Below are positions 22,387 to 31,812 of a stretch of DNA of 64,000 bases, piece after piece. Source of the stretch: Anaerostipes hadrus ATCC 29173 = JCM 17467 (GTDB lineage: Bacteria; Bacillota; Clostridia; Lachnospirales; Lachnospiraceae). The stretch is taken from positions 2,361,001 through 2,425,000 of the forward strand of contig NZ_AP028031.1 in NCBI RefSeq assembly GCF_030296915.1, read 5' to 3'. The notes beneath the pieces are model-generated. The model saw nothing but the letters and a program-made list of their open reading frames with translations. It searched no databases and was not told the DNA's origin. Each line of letters opens with the position of its first letter. The first letter of the stretch is position 1. Position numbers and translations under genes: made by a program.

Positions 22387-22872
22387 TTATTTTTGATATA
22401 CAAGAAATTGATATTCAATATCAAAGTAAGTCTCTTCTTCACTCTCTTTCACAAGTTTCCACTCTGGCATCTCATCCAGATCTGGAAAATAAGTATCTGC
22501 ATCATATGCGAAGTCTGTTCTTGTAACATAAGCTGTATCACAATAAGGAAGCATCATGCGGTAAATGCTTTCTCCACCGATAATAAAAATATCTTCATCC
22601 TTATATTCTTCTAGCTCATCTAACAATTCTTCTTTACTTCCAACTACGATCGCTCCTTTTGCATCGTAGTCTTTATCATGTGTTAATACAATATTCGTTC
22701 TCTTTGGAAGCGGCATTCCATTTGGAAAGCTTTCTAATGTTTTTCTTCCCATGACAACGACTTTTCCTGTTGTCATCTGACGAAACATCTTCATATCATT
22801 TGGAATATGGACTAAAAGTTCATTGTTCTTTCCAATTCCCCAGTTCTTATCTGCATTTACAATAAGATTCAT
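22387..22872 (-). CDS. folA: dihydrofolate reductase
   Basis: 161 aa. WGIGKNNELLVHIPNDMKMF near the N-terminus with catalytic Asp26; GKVVVMGRKTLESFP (NADPH-binding) and IFIIGGESIYRMM later. Reduces dihydrofolate to tetrahydrofolate, regenerating the cofactor used up by the thymidylate synthase encoded 15 bp upstream. Usual length. Part of the exporter-thyA-folA operon. Confidence 0.96.
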   Translation of the reverse strand: MNLIVNADKNWGIGKNNELLVHIPNDMKMFRQMTTGKVVVMGRKTLESFPNGMPLPKRTNIVLTHDKDYDAKGAIVVGSKEELLDELEEYKDEDIFIIGGESIYRMMLPYCDTAYVTRTDFAYDADTYFPDLDEMPEWKLVKESEEETYFDIEYQFLVYQK

Positions 22873-22887
22873 CTTACTTTCTCCTTC

Positions 22888-23736
22888 TTATATTGCGATC
22901 GGAATATCTTTGATCTGTTCTCCTGCCTGATAGTCTTCGATCTTAAAGTCATCTGTTGTGAATCCATAGAAATCTTTGACTTCTGGATTAAGCGTTACTT
23001 TCGGTGCAGGATATGTCTCTCGTTTGATCATCTCTTTGATGATCGGAATATGGCGATCATAAATATGTGCATCTGCGATCACATGAACTAATTCTCCTGG
23101 TTCCATATCACATACCTGAGCCATCATATAAACTAATGCTGCATACTGTACAACATTCCAGTTATTTGCTGCTAAAATATCCTGAGAACGCTGGTTCAAG
23201 ATTGCATTCAATGTGAGCTTATCATGTCCTGGTTTCTTTGTTACATTAAATGTCACACTATACGCACATGGATAAAGATTCATCTCATGAAGATCTTGGT
23301 GGACATAAATATTTGTCATGATCCTTCTACTGTATGGGTTGTGTTTCAGATCATAGATCACACGATCTACCTGATCCATCATTCCTTCTTTGTATTGGTG
23401 CTTTACACCCATCTGATATCCATAAGCCTTTCCAATCGAACCATCTTCATCTGCCCATTCATCCCAGATATGACTCTTCAGATCATTTACATTATTTGAT
23501 TTCTTCTGCCAGATCCATAATAATTCATCAATAGCTGACTTAATATATGTCTTTCTTAAAGTCAATGCTGGAAATTCTTTGGACAGATCGTAACGATTTA
23601 CAACACCAAACTGTTTGATCGTATAGGCAGACTCTCCATCTGGCCAGTGCGGACGGACTTTCTCTCCCTCTGTACTAGTTCCATTCTCTAAAATATCTTC
23701 GCACATAGATATAAATACCTGATCTGCATAACTCAT
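22888..23736 (-). CDS. thyA: thymidylate synthase
   Basis: 282 aa. Catalytic Cys in LYPCAYSVTFNV (about residue 159), then LNAILNQRSQDILAANNWNV, where other ThyA proteins have QRSxDxxLGxPFN, and DAHIYDRHIPII near the end. Converts dUMP to dTMP. It belongs to a divergent clostridial branch by motif. Its start overlaps the upstream membrane-protein gene by 4 bp. Confidence 0.93.
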   Translation of the reverse strand: MSYADQVFISMCEDILENGTSTEGEKVRPHWPDGESAYTIKQFGVVNRYDLSKEFPALTLRKTYIKSAIDELLWIWQKKSNNVNDLKSHIWDEWADEDGSIGKAYGYQMGVKHQYKEGMMDQVDRVIYDLKHNPYSRRIMTNIYVHQDLHEMNLYPCAYSVTFNVTKKPGHDKLTLNAILNQRSQDILAANNWNVVQYAALVYMMAQVCDMEPGELVHVIADAHIYDRHIPIIKEMIKRETYPAPKVTLNPEVKDFYGFTTDDFKIEDYQAGEQIKDIPIAI

Positions 23737-24878
23737 TCTTTCTTGTTCTCCTTTTCTTCTTCCTCGCTGTTGATCGTAAGCATCTCAAATCTTCGTTTAA
23801 AAAATGCGATCTTACGGTCAAACACTCCTAATCGGTATAAATTGATCACAAACATTCCTAGGATCAGGGCTAATAACATTCCTCCTAATCCTCCGAATTT
23901 CAGACCAACGTAGATCAAAAAGATCGTTGTCAGTGCTGAGATTCCCATACTGTCTCCCATCATCTTTGGCTGCAAGACCTGTTTCAATACCAGACAGATC
24001 GCATAAATGATCAGTAAGATAACTGCTGTTTTGATATCTCCTGTGATCAGCTTAAATATTGCCCATGGAATGATCACAGTCCCTGTTCCAAGGATTGGAA
24101 ATATATCGACAATTCCTACTAATACCGAATAGATAAAAGAATGTCCAATCCCTGCAATAAAAAATCCGATCCAAAGGATCGCTATGATCACTATCATGAT
24201 CTTTAACTGCGCAAGGCAGTAACTTACTAAGACTCCAACTGAGTTCTTCATAAATACATTGATCTTATGCTTCACAAATCCTGGAATACATTTTTCATAC
24301 CATGCTATGAGTTTTTCTCGTTCCAGTGAAAACATATAAGCTGCAAATAACATAACAACAAGCCCTAACAGACCGCTTGTCACACCCTTTGCAACACCAC
24401 CTGCATGTGCTACCCCATAATCTCCTGCAGAAGATGCCGCTTTCTTGAAAAGCTCTCCGATCGATCCGCTCCACTGATCAAACTGTTTTCCAAAAGATGG
24501 TGGAAGAATACTTAAAAATTGCTCTATCTTCTTCTGAAAGATCATTCCTTGTCTCATGATCTCATGACGGATATCTGGTGCATCCTGTATAAATCCGATG
24601 ACTTGCAGTGCGATACCTCTGACTGCAAAATAAAGAACCACTATAATTCCTGTGATAACTGCCGCGATCAAGATCGCAGAACCGAACTTCTTCGGTAATT
24701 TTACCTTCTTCTCCAGATATTCGATCACTGGGTGGGCCATCATTGAAATAATCCATCCTGCTACAAATGGCCATAAAAATACGATTGATTTTGGTAATAC
24801 AAAGATCAAAAGCAATGCACCTGCTAATATGACCAACAGTTCCATGATAATATCCAGATAAATTTCCCAACGTTTCAT
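23733..24878 (-). CDS. AI-2E family transporter (YtvI-like)
   Basis: 381 aa with about eight hydrophobic segments. Matches the AI-2E exporter fold: LLVILAGALLLIFVLPKSIV, SGLLGLVVMLFAAYMFS, and VGIVDIFPILGTGTVIIPWA (the conserved DxxPxxG region). In spore formers, the YtvI branch is linked to sporulation. Substrate unknown. Translationally coupled to thyA. Confidence 0.87.
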   Translation of the reverse strand: MKRWEIYLDIIMELLVILAGALLLIFVLPKSIVFLWPFVAGWIISMMAHPVIEYLEKKVKLPKKFGSAILIAAVITGIIVVLYFAVRGIALQVIGFIQDAPDIRHEIMRQGMIFQKKIEQFLSILPPSFGKQFDQWSGSIGELFKKAASSAGDYGVAHAGGVAKGVTSGLLGLVVMLFAAYMFSLEREKLIAWYEKCIPGFVKHKINVFMKNSVGVLVSYCLAQLKIMIVIIAILWIGFFIAGIGHSFIYSVLVGIVDIFPILGTGTVIIPWAIFKLITGDIKTAVILLIIYAICLVLKQVLQPKMMGDSMGISALTTIFLIYVGLKFGGLGGMLLALILGMFVINLYRLGVFDRKIAFFKRRFEMLTINSEEEEKENKKE

Positions 24879-24967
24879 AATTTTTTCACTCCCTGATGTA
24901 ATTAGTATATTCTTGAATTTTCATACCATTTTCCATCTCTTAATGAACTATTATACGTTACAAATTA

Positions 24968-25849
24968 TTACTTGGCAATTCTAATCTCATCTTTCTCTCT
25001 GTCGTAATGATATATGTGATCTGATAAAACTTCTTCCTGATCCACAACCATACGGTTTGTCTCTCTAACCATTTCTCGTAGTTCCTCTGAACTTTGCACA
25101 TATTCATCATCCAGTAAAAGGATCACTTCATGAATACTGCTTGGAAGAATATAAAGATCATGTCCCATATAATTCGCGAAATCTCTCAGTGGATCTTTAT
25201 AAAGCATGACGGATGCTCCATTCATATAATCTCCATTTGATAATACAAACAATGGAATCTCCATATCCGTGATCTTTACTGGTATCACAGACTGAATCTT
25301 GCGCATCACTGGTGGGAAGATCTTCTCCGTGTTCTCCTTTGCATCCTTCATCATCTGTTCCTTTGTCACACCCCATAACAGCAACTCTTTGTTCCTCACT
25401 AATGCACTCGCCATCCCGTCATGATTCCGGTATGCTGCCCAACGATATGTAACTGCCAGATCTAAGAACCGCTCGTATGGTGTATACTTTAACATCTCTT
25501 TATTCTTCTCATAATTAACCACACGATAAAACAGATTCTTCTTAATATGCTCATAATCTGAAACTTTATCCTCATCCAGATAAAATCCAACCTGATGTCC
25601 TCGATAAATTCTGGCGATATCTTTCATCGTATCTGATAATTCCTGTCCCCTTAAATAATTTCGATAAAATATCTCCAAATACAACACTGGTACCAGATAA
25701 TTCTTGGTCTCTCCGATCGACAACCCCATCATCGATATCTGATTATTCCTCTTAACCCTCTGCACCATAACTTTCTTTCCTTCCATCTCTGGAAGATAGT
25801 TTAAAATATTCGCTTCTACATACTGATAAAATTCTTTCTCATTCAACAT
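24968..25849 (-). CDS. DUF5688-type protein
   Basis: 293 aa, start at the ATG behind AAAAGGAGAAGACC. Features such as YLVPVLYLEIFYRNYLRGQE, LFYRVVNYEKNKEML, GDYMNGASVMLYKDPLRDFA and YILPSSIHEVILL are the ones known for DUF5688, a Lachnospiraceae family often present in many copies per genome. No signal peptide. Function unknown. Followed by an AT-only hairpin terminator. Confidence 0.78.
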   Translation of the reverse strand: MLNEKEFYQYVEANILNYLPEMEGKKVMVQRVKRNNQISMMGLSIGETKNYLVPVLYLEIFYRNYLRGQELSDTMKDIARIYRGHQVGFYLDEDKVSDYEHIKKNLFYRVVNYEKNKEMLKYTPYERFLDLAVTYRWAAYRNHDGMASALVRNKELLLWGVTKEQMMKDAKENTEKIFPPVMRKIQSVIPVKITDMEIPLFVLSNGDYMNGASVMLYKDPLRDFANYMGHDLYILPSSIHEVILLLDDEYVQSSEELREMVRETNRMVVDQEEVLSDHIYHYDREKDEIRIAK

Positions 25850-25972
25850 GGTCTTCTCCTTTTCTGTGGATGAAAACGCATGCCATAACCCCATTTTATT
25901 TGTTTCCCTCATTTGTCTTCATATGTAAATAATTTCCATATCATCATACAATATTTTCCAGTTGATTGCAAT

Positions 25973-26009
25973 AAAAAAAGAAATTTATTTTTCAAAATTT
26001 CTTTTTTTA
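25973..26009. terminator. bidirectional terminator
   Basis: AAAGAAATTT...AAATTTCTTT with A- and T-runs on either side. It lies beyond the ends of hisC (minus) start-side neighbour and separates hisC from the DUF5688 gene. Confidence 0.75.
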
Positions 26010-26017
26010 TTCAATCT

Positions 26018-27073
26018 CTATTTTGTTGCTGTAAATTCTTTTAAGAAATCAAGTAATGTTTCCATTTCTTCTCTCGTACCGATTGTAATCCTTAAATAAT
26101 TATTGATTCTTGGCTGATCAAAATAACGGACATAAATCTTTGCTTTCTTCGCTGCTTCAAAAATCTCTTTGGCAGGTACGCTTTCATGTGTCGCAAAGAT
26201 AAAGTTTGCTTTGGAATCTGCAAAACTAAATCCGATCTTTCTCATCTCAATCTGGAACCATTCTCTTGTATCAATGATCTTATTTCTTGTCTCCTGGAAA
26301 TATTCTTCATCTTCTAAGACAGCTGTTCCAAGAACAATGGATGGCTCATTCATCGTATAAGAGTTGTAGGAATATTTCACATCATTCATTGCCTTGATCA
26401 GTTCCTTGTTACCAATCGCATATCCGATACGAAGTCCTGCTAAAGATCTTGATTTGGAATATGTCTGAACGACTAAAACGTTATCATATTTTCTTGTCAG
26501 TTCTTTCGCTGTGTCGCCGCCAAAATCAATATAGGCTTCATCAACGATCACAACGACATCCTGATTGTGTTGGATGATATCTTCCACAACCTCTAAAGAT
26601 AAAAATGCGCCTGTTGGTGCATTAGGATTTGGGAATACCACCCCGCCATTTTCTGCGTAATAATCTTCTTTCTGAATCTCAAATGCATCATTGACTGCTT
26701 TCTTCTCATATGGTATTCCGAATAATTCTGCCCATACAGGATAGAAGGAATATGTGATATCTGGGAAGAAGATTGGTTTCTTACCGTTAAAAAATGTCAT
26801 AAATGCAACGGCAAGCACATCATCAGATCCCACTCCGACAAATACTTCTTCTTTATTAAATCCATGATAAGAAGCGATCGCTTCTACCAATTTAGTTGCT
26901 GCAGGATCAGGATATTTGCGCAGATTCTTGATCCCACTCATCGCTTCCTTGATCTTATCGGATGGCGGATAAGGGTTTTCATTTGTATTTAACTTGATCA
27001 CACCTTCTTCTTTTGGCTGTTCACCCGGTGTGTAAGGTTCTACTTTTCGTACATTGTCTCTCCAGCTGTTCAT
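26018..27073 (-). CDS. hisC: histidinol-phosphate aminotransferase
   Basis: 351 aa. Fold type I aminotransferase with LNTNENPYPPSDKIKEAM at residues 28-45, NPNAPTGAF, VDEAYIDFGG, and the PLP lysine in TYSKSRSLAGLRIGYAIG (about 205-222). NPNAPTG with LNxNENP defines HisC. Transfers the amino group from glutamate in histidine synthesis; may also act on aromatic substrates. 26 bp from a second aminotransferase, so co-transcribed. Confidence 0.9.
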   Translation of the reverse strand: MNSWRDNVRKVEPYTPGEQPKEEGVIKLNTNENPYPPSDKIKEAMSGIKNLRKYPDPAATKLVEAIASYHGFNKEEVFVGVGSDDVLAVAFMTFFNGKKPIFFPDITYSFYPVWAELFGIPYEKKAVNDAFEIQKEDYYAENGGVVFPNPNAPTGAFLSLEVVEDIIQHNQDVVVIVDEAYIDFGGDTAKELTRKYDNVLVVQTYSKSRSLAGLRIGYAIGNKELIKAMNDVKYSYNSYTMNEPSIVLGTAVLEDEEYFQETRNKIIDTREWFQIEMRKIGFSFADSKANFIFATHESVPAKEIFEAAKKAKIYVRYFDQPRINNYLRITIGTREEMETLLDFLKEFTATK

Positions 27074-27099
27074 TGAAAGTCTCCTTTATCTATATTGGC

Positions 27100-28290
27100 T
27101 TATTTGCGATAGTCATCGATCAGTTTCTTAAATAATGGAAGGGCTTTTTCGATACGTTCTGTTGGTACACAGTAAGAAATACGCACATATCCTGGGCATC
27201 CAAAGCTGTCCCCAGGTACGATCAACAGATCATATTCTTTCGCCTTCTCGCAAAATGCATTGGCATCTTCTTCTAATGCTTTCGGGAATAAATAGAAAGC
27301 TCCACCTGGTTCTACACATTCATATCCCATATCCACTAATGCATTATAGAATAAATCTTTGTTCTTCTGATAGATTGAAAGGTCAGAAGTTAAATCTACA
27401 CATTCTCCAACAACTTTCTGATATAAGGTTGGCACACAGACATAAGAAAGTAAACGTGCAGATGCGATAAACGCTGGCAGTAACTGTTCAAAATCTTCTG
27501 CCTCATTTGGTGCTACGATATAACCGATACGTTCTCCCGGCAGTGATAAGGATTTACTAAAAGAATATGCTACTAATGTATTGTTATAAAAATGTGGAAC
27601 ATATGGCACTTCAAATCCATCATACGCGATCTCTCTGTATGGTTCATCGGAAATGATGTAAATACTGTGTCCATATTCTTTTTGTTTCTTCTCTAATAAT
27701 GCAGCTAATTTCTCAATCGTCTCTCTGGAATAAACAACTCCGGATGGGTTGTTTGGAGAATTGATCAAGATTGCTTTGGTATGCTCATTGATCGTTTCTT
27801 CTAATTCTTCGAAATTAATCTGGAATGCTCTGGTATCTGCAGAAATGACCTTTAATCTGCATCCTGCTCCCTGTGCATATACTGCATATTCTGGGAAATG
27901 TGGTGCGAATGTGATAACTTCATCTTCTGGCCCATCAACTAATGTCTTAAAGCAGATACCAAGGGCTGCTGCCGCTCCGATCGTCATAAAAATATTCGCT
28001 GCTGTATAATTTGTATCAAATCTTTTATTTAAAGACTTGGCAATGTTTTCTCTTACTTCCAGTACTCCAGCATTGCTTGTATATCCATGAATATCCACTG
28101 GATCTGCTGTTTTTAACAGGCGAAGTGCTGTCTCATCAATTTCTTTTGGTGCTGGAACACTTGGATTCCCGATACTGAAATCAAATACATTTTCTGCTCC
28201 GACTTCTTTTGCTCTCTTCATTCCATATTCGAAAATATCACGGATAATAGAATGCTGTTTCGATAATTCTACTACTTCTTTTGATAACAT
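27100..28290 (-). CDS. pyridoxal-phosphate aminotransferase, aspartate/aromatic type
   Basis: 396 aa. Class I aminotransferase: DFSIGNPSVPAPKEI near the start, INSPNNPSGVVYS, ISDEPYREIAYDG and PLP lysine in SFSKSLSLPGERIGYIV (about 231-247). Resembles AspB/PatA-type enzymes. Placed between the trp and his aminotransferase genes, so could transaminate aspartate or aromatic amino acids; the exact substrate cannot be read. Confidence 0.85.
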   Translation of the reverse strand: MLSKEVVELSKQHSIIRDIFEYGMKRAKEVGAENVFDFSIGNPSVPAPKEIDETALRLLKTADPVDIHGYTSNAGVLEVRENIAKSLNKRFDTNYTAANIFMTIGAAAALGICFKTLVDGPEDEVITFAPHFPEYAVYAQGAGCRLKVISADTRAFQINFEELEETINEHTKAILINSPNNPSGVVYSRETIEKLAALLEKKQKEYGHSIYIISDEPYREIAYDGFEVPYVPHFYNNTLVAYSFSKSLSLPGERIGYIVAPNEAEDFEQLLPAFIASARLLSYVCVPTLYQKVVGECVDLTSDLSIYQKNKDLFYNALVDMGYECVEPGGAFYLFPKALEEDANAFCEKAKEYDLLIVPGDSFGCPGYVRISYCVPTERIEKALPLFKKLIDDYRK

Positions 28291-28341
28291 GATCTGTCTC
28301 TTCCTTTCTTTGCCATTAGTTTTATTTTACAAAAAAATGCA

Positions 28342-28379
28342 GAAAATTACAACAACCCTCGCTGATTGCTGTAATTTTC
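28342..28379 (-). terminator. trp operon terminator
   Basis: GAAAATTAC...GTAATTTTC then TGCATTTTTTT on the minus strand, 25 bp after trpA. Confidence 0.85.
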
Positions 28380-28403
28380 ACGTAATATCATTTGACGATC
28401 ATT

Positions 28404-29192
28404 TTATTCATCTAATGCATCTCTTAAGCTCTTTGTAAACTCATAAACCTTTTCAGGACTTTCTTTACCATATTGACTGATCAATTTGACGATCGCACTT
28501 CCGACAATGACACCATCACAGTATGTACTCATTTTCTTTGCCTGTTCTGGTCCTGAAATACCAAATCCCACTGCACAAGGAATTGTTGCATTCTTCTTGA
28601 TCACACCGAAGAATTCATCAAAATCTGTTGTAAATTCACTTCTTGTTCCTGTAACTCCGATGGAGGATACACAGTATAAGAATCCTTCTGCTTCTTTTGC
28701 GATCATTGCGATACGATCATGAGATGTCGGTGTTACAAGACTGATATTGTCAACTCCATGAGCTGTTGCCACGCCCTGAATCTCGTCTTTTTCTTCATAT
28801 GGCATATCAGGCACGATAACGCCCTGAATCCCACATTCATTACAAAGATCAAAGAATCTTTCGGTTCCAAAACGATAGATCGTATTGAGATACATCATCA
28901 TGACAAATGGTGTTTCTTTGATCTCTTCTCTTAATTCTTTTACCATCTGAAAGATTCCCTTTAGTGTTGTACCACCTGCAAGTGAATGCTGGCTAGCTTC
29001 CTGAATGACAACACCCTCAGCGATCGGATCTGAGAATGGTATACCGATCTCGATCACATCTGCTCCTGCTTTTACCATAGCTCTGATATTTTCTTTTGTT
29101 GTTTCGTACCCATAATCTCCAGATACGATGTAAGTTACTAATGCTTTTTGCCCATTCTTTTTTCTATTCTCAAATGTCTCTCTAATTTTCAT
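28404..29192 (-). CDS. trpA: tryptophan synthase alpha chain
   Basis: 262 aa TIM barrel. Catalytic Glu49 equivalent in [12 protein letters not shown] is present. The second catalytic residue, Asp60 in enteric TrpA (LADG), is Glu here ([11 protein letters not shown]). [11 protein letters not shown] and [11 protein letters not shown] also match. Cleaves indole-glycerol phosphate and feeds indole to TrpB. Last gene of the operon; start overlaps trpB by 11 bp. Confidence 0.95.
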   Translation of the reverse strand: MKIRETFENRKKNGQKALVTYIVSGDYGYETTKENIRAMVKAGADVIEIGIPFSDPIAEGVVIQEASQHSLAGGTTLKGIFQMVKELREEIKETPFVMMMYLNTIYRFGTERFFDLCNECGIQGVIVPDMPYEEKDEIQGVATAHGVDNISLVTPTSHDRIAMIAKEAEGFLYCVSSIGVTGTRSEFTTDFDEFFGVIKKNATIPCAVGFGISGPEQAKKMSTYCDGVIVGSAIVKLISQYGKESPEKVYEFTKSLRDALDE

Positions 29193-30372
29193 CTAACTGC
29201 ACTCCTCTGTATCTTGCTACCTGATAAACGTCTTTGTCTCCACGGCCAGACAGACAGATAACGACTGACTGGTCTTTACTCATTGTTGGAACGATCTCCA
29301 TTGCCGCTGCAACTGCATGAGATGATTCGATCGCTGGGATCACTCCTTCTGTTTTGGATAAATATTCAAAGGCTTTGACTGCCTGTTCATCTGTGATACT
29401 CACATATTCTGCTCTTCCGATTTCATGAAGATGTGCATGTTCTGGTCCGATTCCCGGATAATCAAGTCCTGCTGAAATAGAGTATACAGGATCGATCTGG
29501 CCTTCTTCGTTCTGTAAAAACAAACTCTTCATTCCATGAAAAATACCTTTACTTCCTTTTGCGATCGTTGCTGCATGATCTAACGTATCAATCCCTCTTC
29601 CAGCTGCTTCTGCCCCGATCAGTCTGACACTTTCATCTGGGATAAAGTCATAAAACATTCCCATTGCATTCGATCCGCCTCCTACACAAGCAAATACAGC
29701 ATCTGGAAGTTTTCCTTCGATTTCCTTCATCTGTTCTTTTGTCTCTTCTCCGATGATCTTCTGGAAATCACGAACCATCGTTGGATATGGATGAGGTCCC
29801 ATAACAGAACCGATGCAGTAAAATGTTGTCTCAATATTTGTAGCCCAGTCTCTCATTGCCTCGTTAATAGCATCTTTTAAAGTTCTTGTTCCACTCTCTA
29901 CAGCATGAACTTTCGCTCCAAGAAGTTCCATACGGTATGCATTCAGACTCTGGCGTTCCACGTCTTCTGCTCCCATATATACAACACATTCCATGTCAAA
30001 TAATGCTGCAACAGTCGCTGTAGCAACTCCGTGCTGTCCTGCACCTGTCTCTGCGATGATTCTTTTTTTTCCCATTCTCTTTGCAAGTAAAATCTGACCT
30101 AATACATTGTTGATCTTATGGGCACCTGTATGATTCAAATCTTCTCGTTTTAAATATACTTTTGCCCCTCCAAGATCTTTTGTCATCTTCTCTGCGTAGT
30201 ATAAAAGAGATGGACGGTTTGCGTAATCTCTGTATAACTGACGTAATTGAGCTAAGAATTCTGGGTCATTTTTGTATGTTTCATAAGCCTCATTTAACTC
30301 GTTTACCGCGTTCATTACAATTTCTGGTACATACTGTCCACCGTACTCTCCAAATCTTCCTATTTTATTCAT
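29182..30372 (-). CDS. trpB: tryptophan synthase beta chain
   Basis: 396 aa. PLP lysine in [16 protein letters not shown] (about residues 76-91), the phosphate loop [10 protein letters not shown] (about 228-237) and [12 protein letters not shown]. Condenses indole with serine. TrpB1-type (pairs with TrpA). Overlaps trpF by 8 bp. Normal length. Confidence 0.97.
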   Translation of the reverse strand: MNKIGRFGEYGGQYVPEIVMNAVNELNEAYETYKNDPEFLAQLRQLYRDYANRPSLLYYAEKMTKDLGGAKVYLKREDLNHTGAHKINNVLGQILLAKRMGKKRIIAETGAGQHGVATATVAALFDMECVVYMGAEDVERQSLNAYRMELLGAKVHAVESGTRTLKDAINEAMRDWATNIETTFYCIGSVMGPHPYPTMVRDFQKIIGEETKEQMKEIEGKLPDAVFACVGGGSNAMGMFYDFIPDESVRLIGAEAAGRGIDTLDHAATIAKGSKGIFHGMKSLFLQNEEGQIDPVYSISAGLDYPGIGPEHAHLHEIGRAEYVSITDEQAVKAFEYLSKTEGVIPAIESSHAVAAAMEIVPTMSKDQSVVICLSGRGDKDVYQVARYRGVQLDEN

Positions 30373-31024
30373 GTCTTCCTCCTGTTATCTGCATGATTTC
30401 TTTCATTTTTTTCAAATCTTTGTATCCATCCGTTTCGATTCCACTGGAAATGTCGATCCCGTATGGATGAACTTTTTTTGTGATTTCTTTTATATTTTTA
30501 CTGTGAAGCCCGCCTGCAATGAAAAATGGTTTTCTGATTCCTTCTTTTGGAATCAGGTCGTAATTCATTACTTTTCCGGTACCTCCATACATATCTTTTT
30601 CTTCTGTAAATGTATCCAGTAACAGTTTATCAACTGGAAGCTGTTGGGCTTTCTTGATGTCTTTTGTATCTTTTACTCTGACCGCTTTCCAGATTTCTTT
30701 ATCTGTCTGCTGTCTTAACTGTTCAATATAAATAACATCTTCATCGCCATGTAACTGGATCACGTCTAATGGAACTTCATTGGCGATTTCTGTAACTTTC
30801 TCAATTGTTTCATTGACGAATACTCCGACACTTAAGATCTTTTGATCTAAGTTTTGATCAAGTTCTCTTGCCTGCTGGCCTGTGACATAACGCTTGCTTT
30901 TTGAAAAGAAAATATATCCAATTGCATCTGGTTTTACTTCATTTGCATATGCGATATCTTCTTTTCTGCGCATGCCGCACATCTTCACTTTCAGACTTTG
31001 TTCTTTGATCTGATTTTGTATCAT
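30365..31024 (-). CDS. trpF: phosphoribosylanthranilate isomerase
   Basis: 219 aa TIM barrel. [20 protein letters not shown] near the start has the catalytic Cys (normally KICG); VIQLHGDED and [14 protein letters not shown] and [12 protein letters not shown] complete the family pattern. Fourth step of tryptophan synthesis. ATGA overlap with trpC. Confidence 0.93.
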   Translation of the reverse strand: MIQNQIKEQSLKVKMCGMRRKEDIAYANEVKPDAIGYIFFSKSKRYVTGQQARELDQNLDQKILSVGVFVNETIEKVTEIANEVPLDVIQLHGDEDVIYIEQLRQQTDKEIWKAVRVKDTKDIKKAQQLPVDKLLLDTFTEEKDMYGGTGKVMNYDLIPKEGIRKPFFIAGGLHSKNIKEITKKVHPYGIDISSGIETDGYKDLKKMKEIMQITGGRHE

Positions 31025-31800
31025 AGGCAGCTCCGTAACTGTTTCATTGTTTCTTTGATGTTATCGGATCTCATAAATGTTTCACCAATCAAAACTGCAT
31101 CGGCTCCTTGCTCTTTGACATTTTTCATATCATTTTCATCCTTCATTCCACTTTCGGAAACTAATACTGCTTCGTATGGAATAAGTGGAGCAAGTTTACT
31201 TGTTGTATTTAGATCAACATCAAATGTTTTTAAATTCCGATTATTGATTCCGATAATATCGCATCCACATGCAACGACTTTCTTTAATTCTTTTTCGTTA
31301 TGAACTTCTACCAGACAATCAATCTCTAAACTTTTTGCCAGATCATAAAATTCCTTTATCTTTTCTTCAGAAAGAATTGCTGCGATCAGAAGGATTGCAT
31401 CGGCTCCTAAGACTTTTGCTTCATAAATCTGATATTCATCGAAAATAAAATCTTTTCTTAACATTGGGATATCTACCTTAGCTCTGATATCCGCAAAATA
31501 TTTGCTGCCACCTTTAAAATAATGTTCTTCAGTCAAGCAGGAAATGGCTGCTGCCCCTGCATCTTCATAGGCAATGGCTGTCTCCACTGGGCGAAAATCT
31601 TCTGCGATCACACCTTTGGATGGAGACGCTTTTTTAACTTCTGAGATCACGGATAATCCAGATTTCTTTAAGGCCTCTTTAAATCCATGATTTTTATTCT
31701 TAGAATTTAATGCCATCTCTTTCATATCCTGTGGCTCGATATTGTCTTTTTCTCTTTGTAATTGTTCTTTTCTTTTTTCTACGATATCATCTAAGATCAT
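31021..31800 (-). CDS. trpC: indole-3-glycerol phosphate synthase
   Basis: 259 aa from the ATG behind GAGGTGGAAC. SVISEVKKASPSKGVIAEDF holds the catalytic Lys and PSKG loop; DAILLIAAIL, LVEVHNEKEL, GINNRNLKTF and SESGM follow. Closes the indole ring. Between trpGD and trpF; single-domain (not fused to TrpF). Confidence 0.96.
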   Translation of the reverse strand: MILDDIVEKRKEQLQREKDNIEPQDMKEMALNSKNKNHGFKEALKKSGLSVISEVKKASPSKGVIAEDFRPVETAIAYEDAGAAAISCLTEEHYFKGGSKYFADIRAKVDIPMLRKDFIFDEYQIYEAKVLGADAILLIAAILSEEKIKEFYDLAKSLEIDCLVEVHNEKELKKVVACGCDIIGINNRNLKTFDVDLNTTSKLAPLIPYEAVLVSESGMKDENDMKNVKEQGADAVLIGETFMRSDNIKETMKQLRSCL

Positions 31801-31812
31801 GTTCCACCTCAT

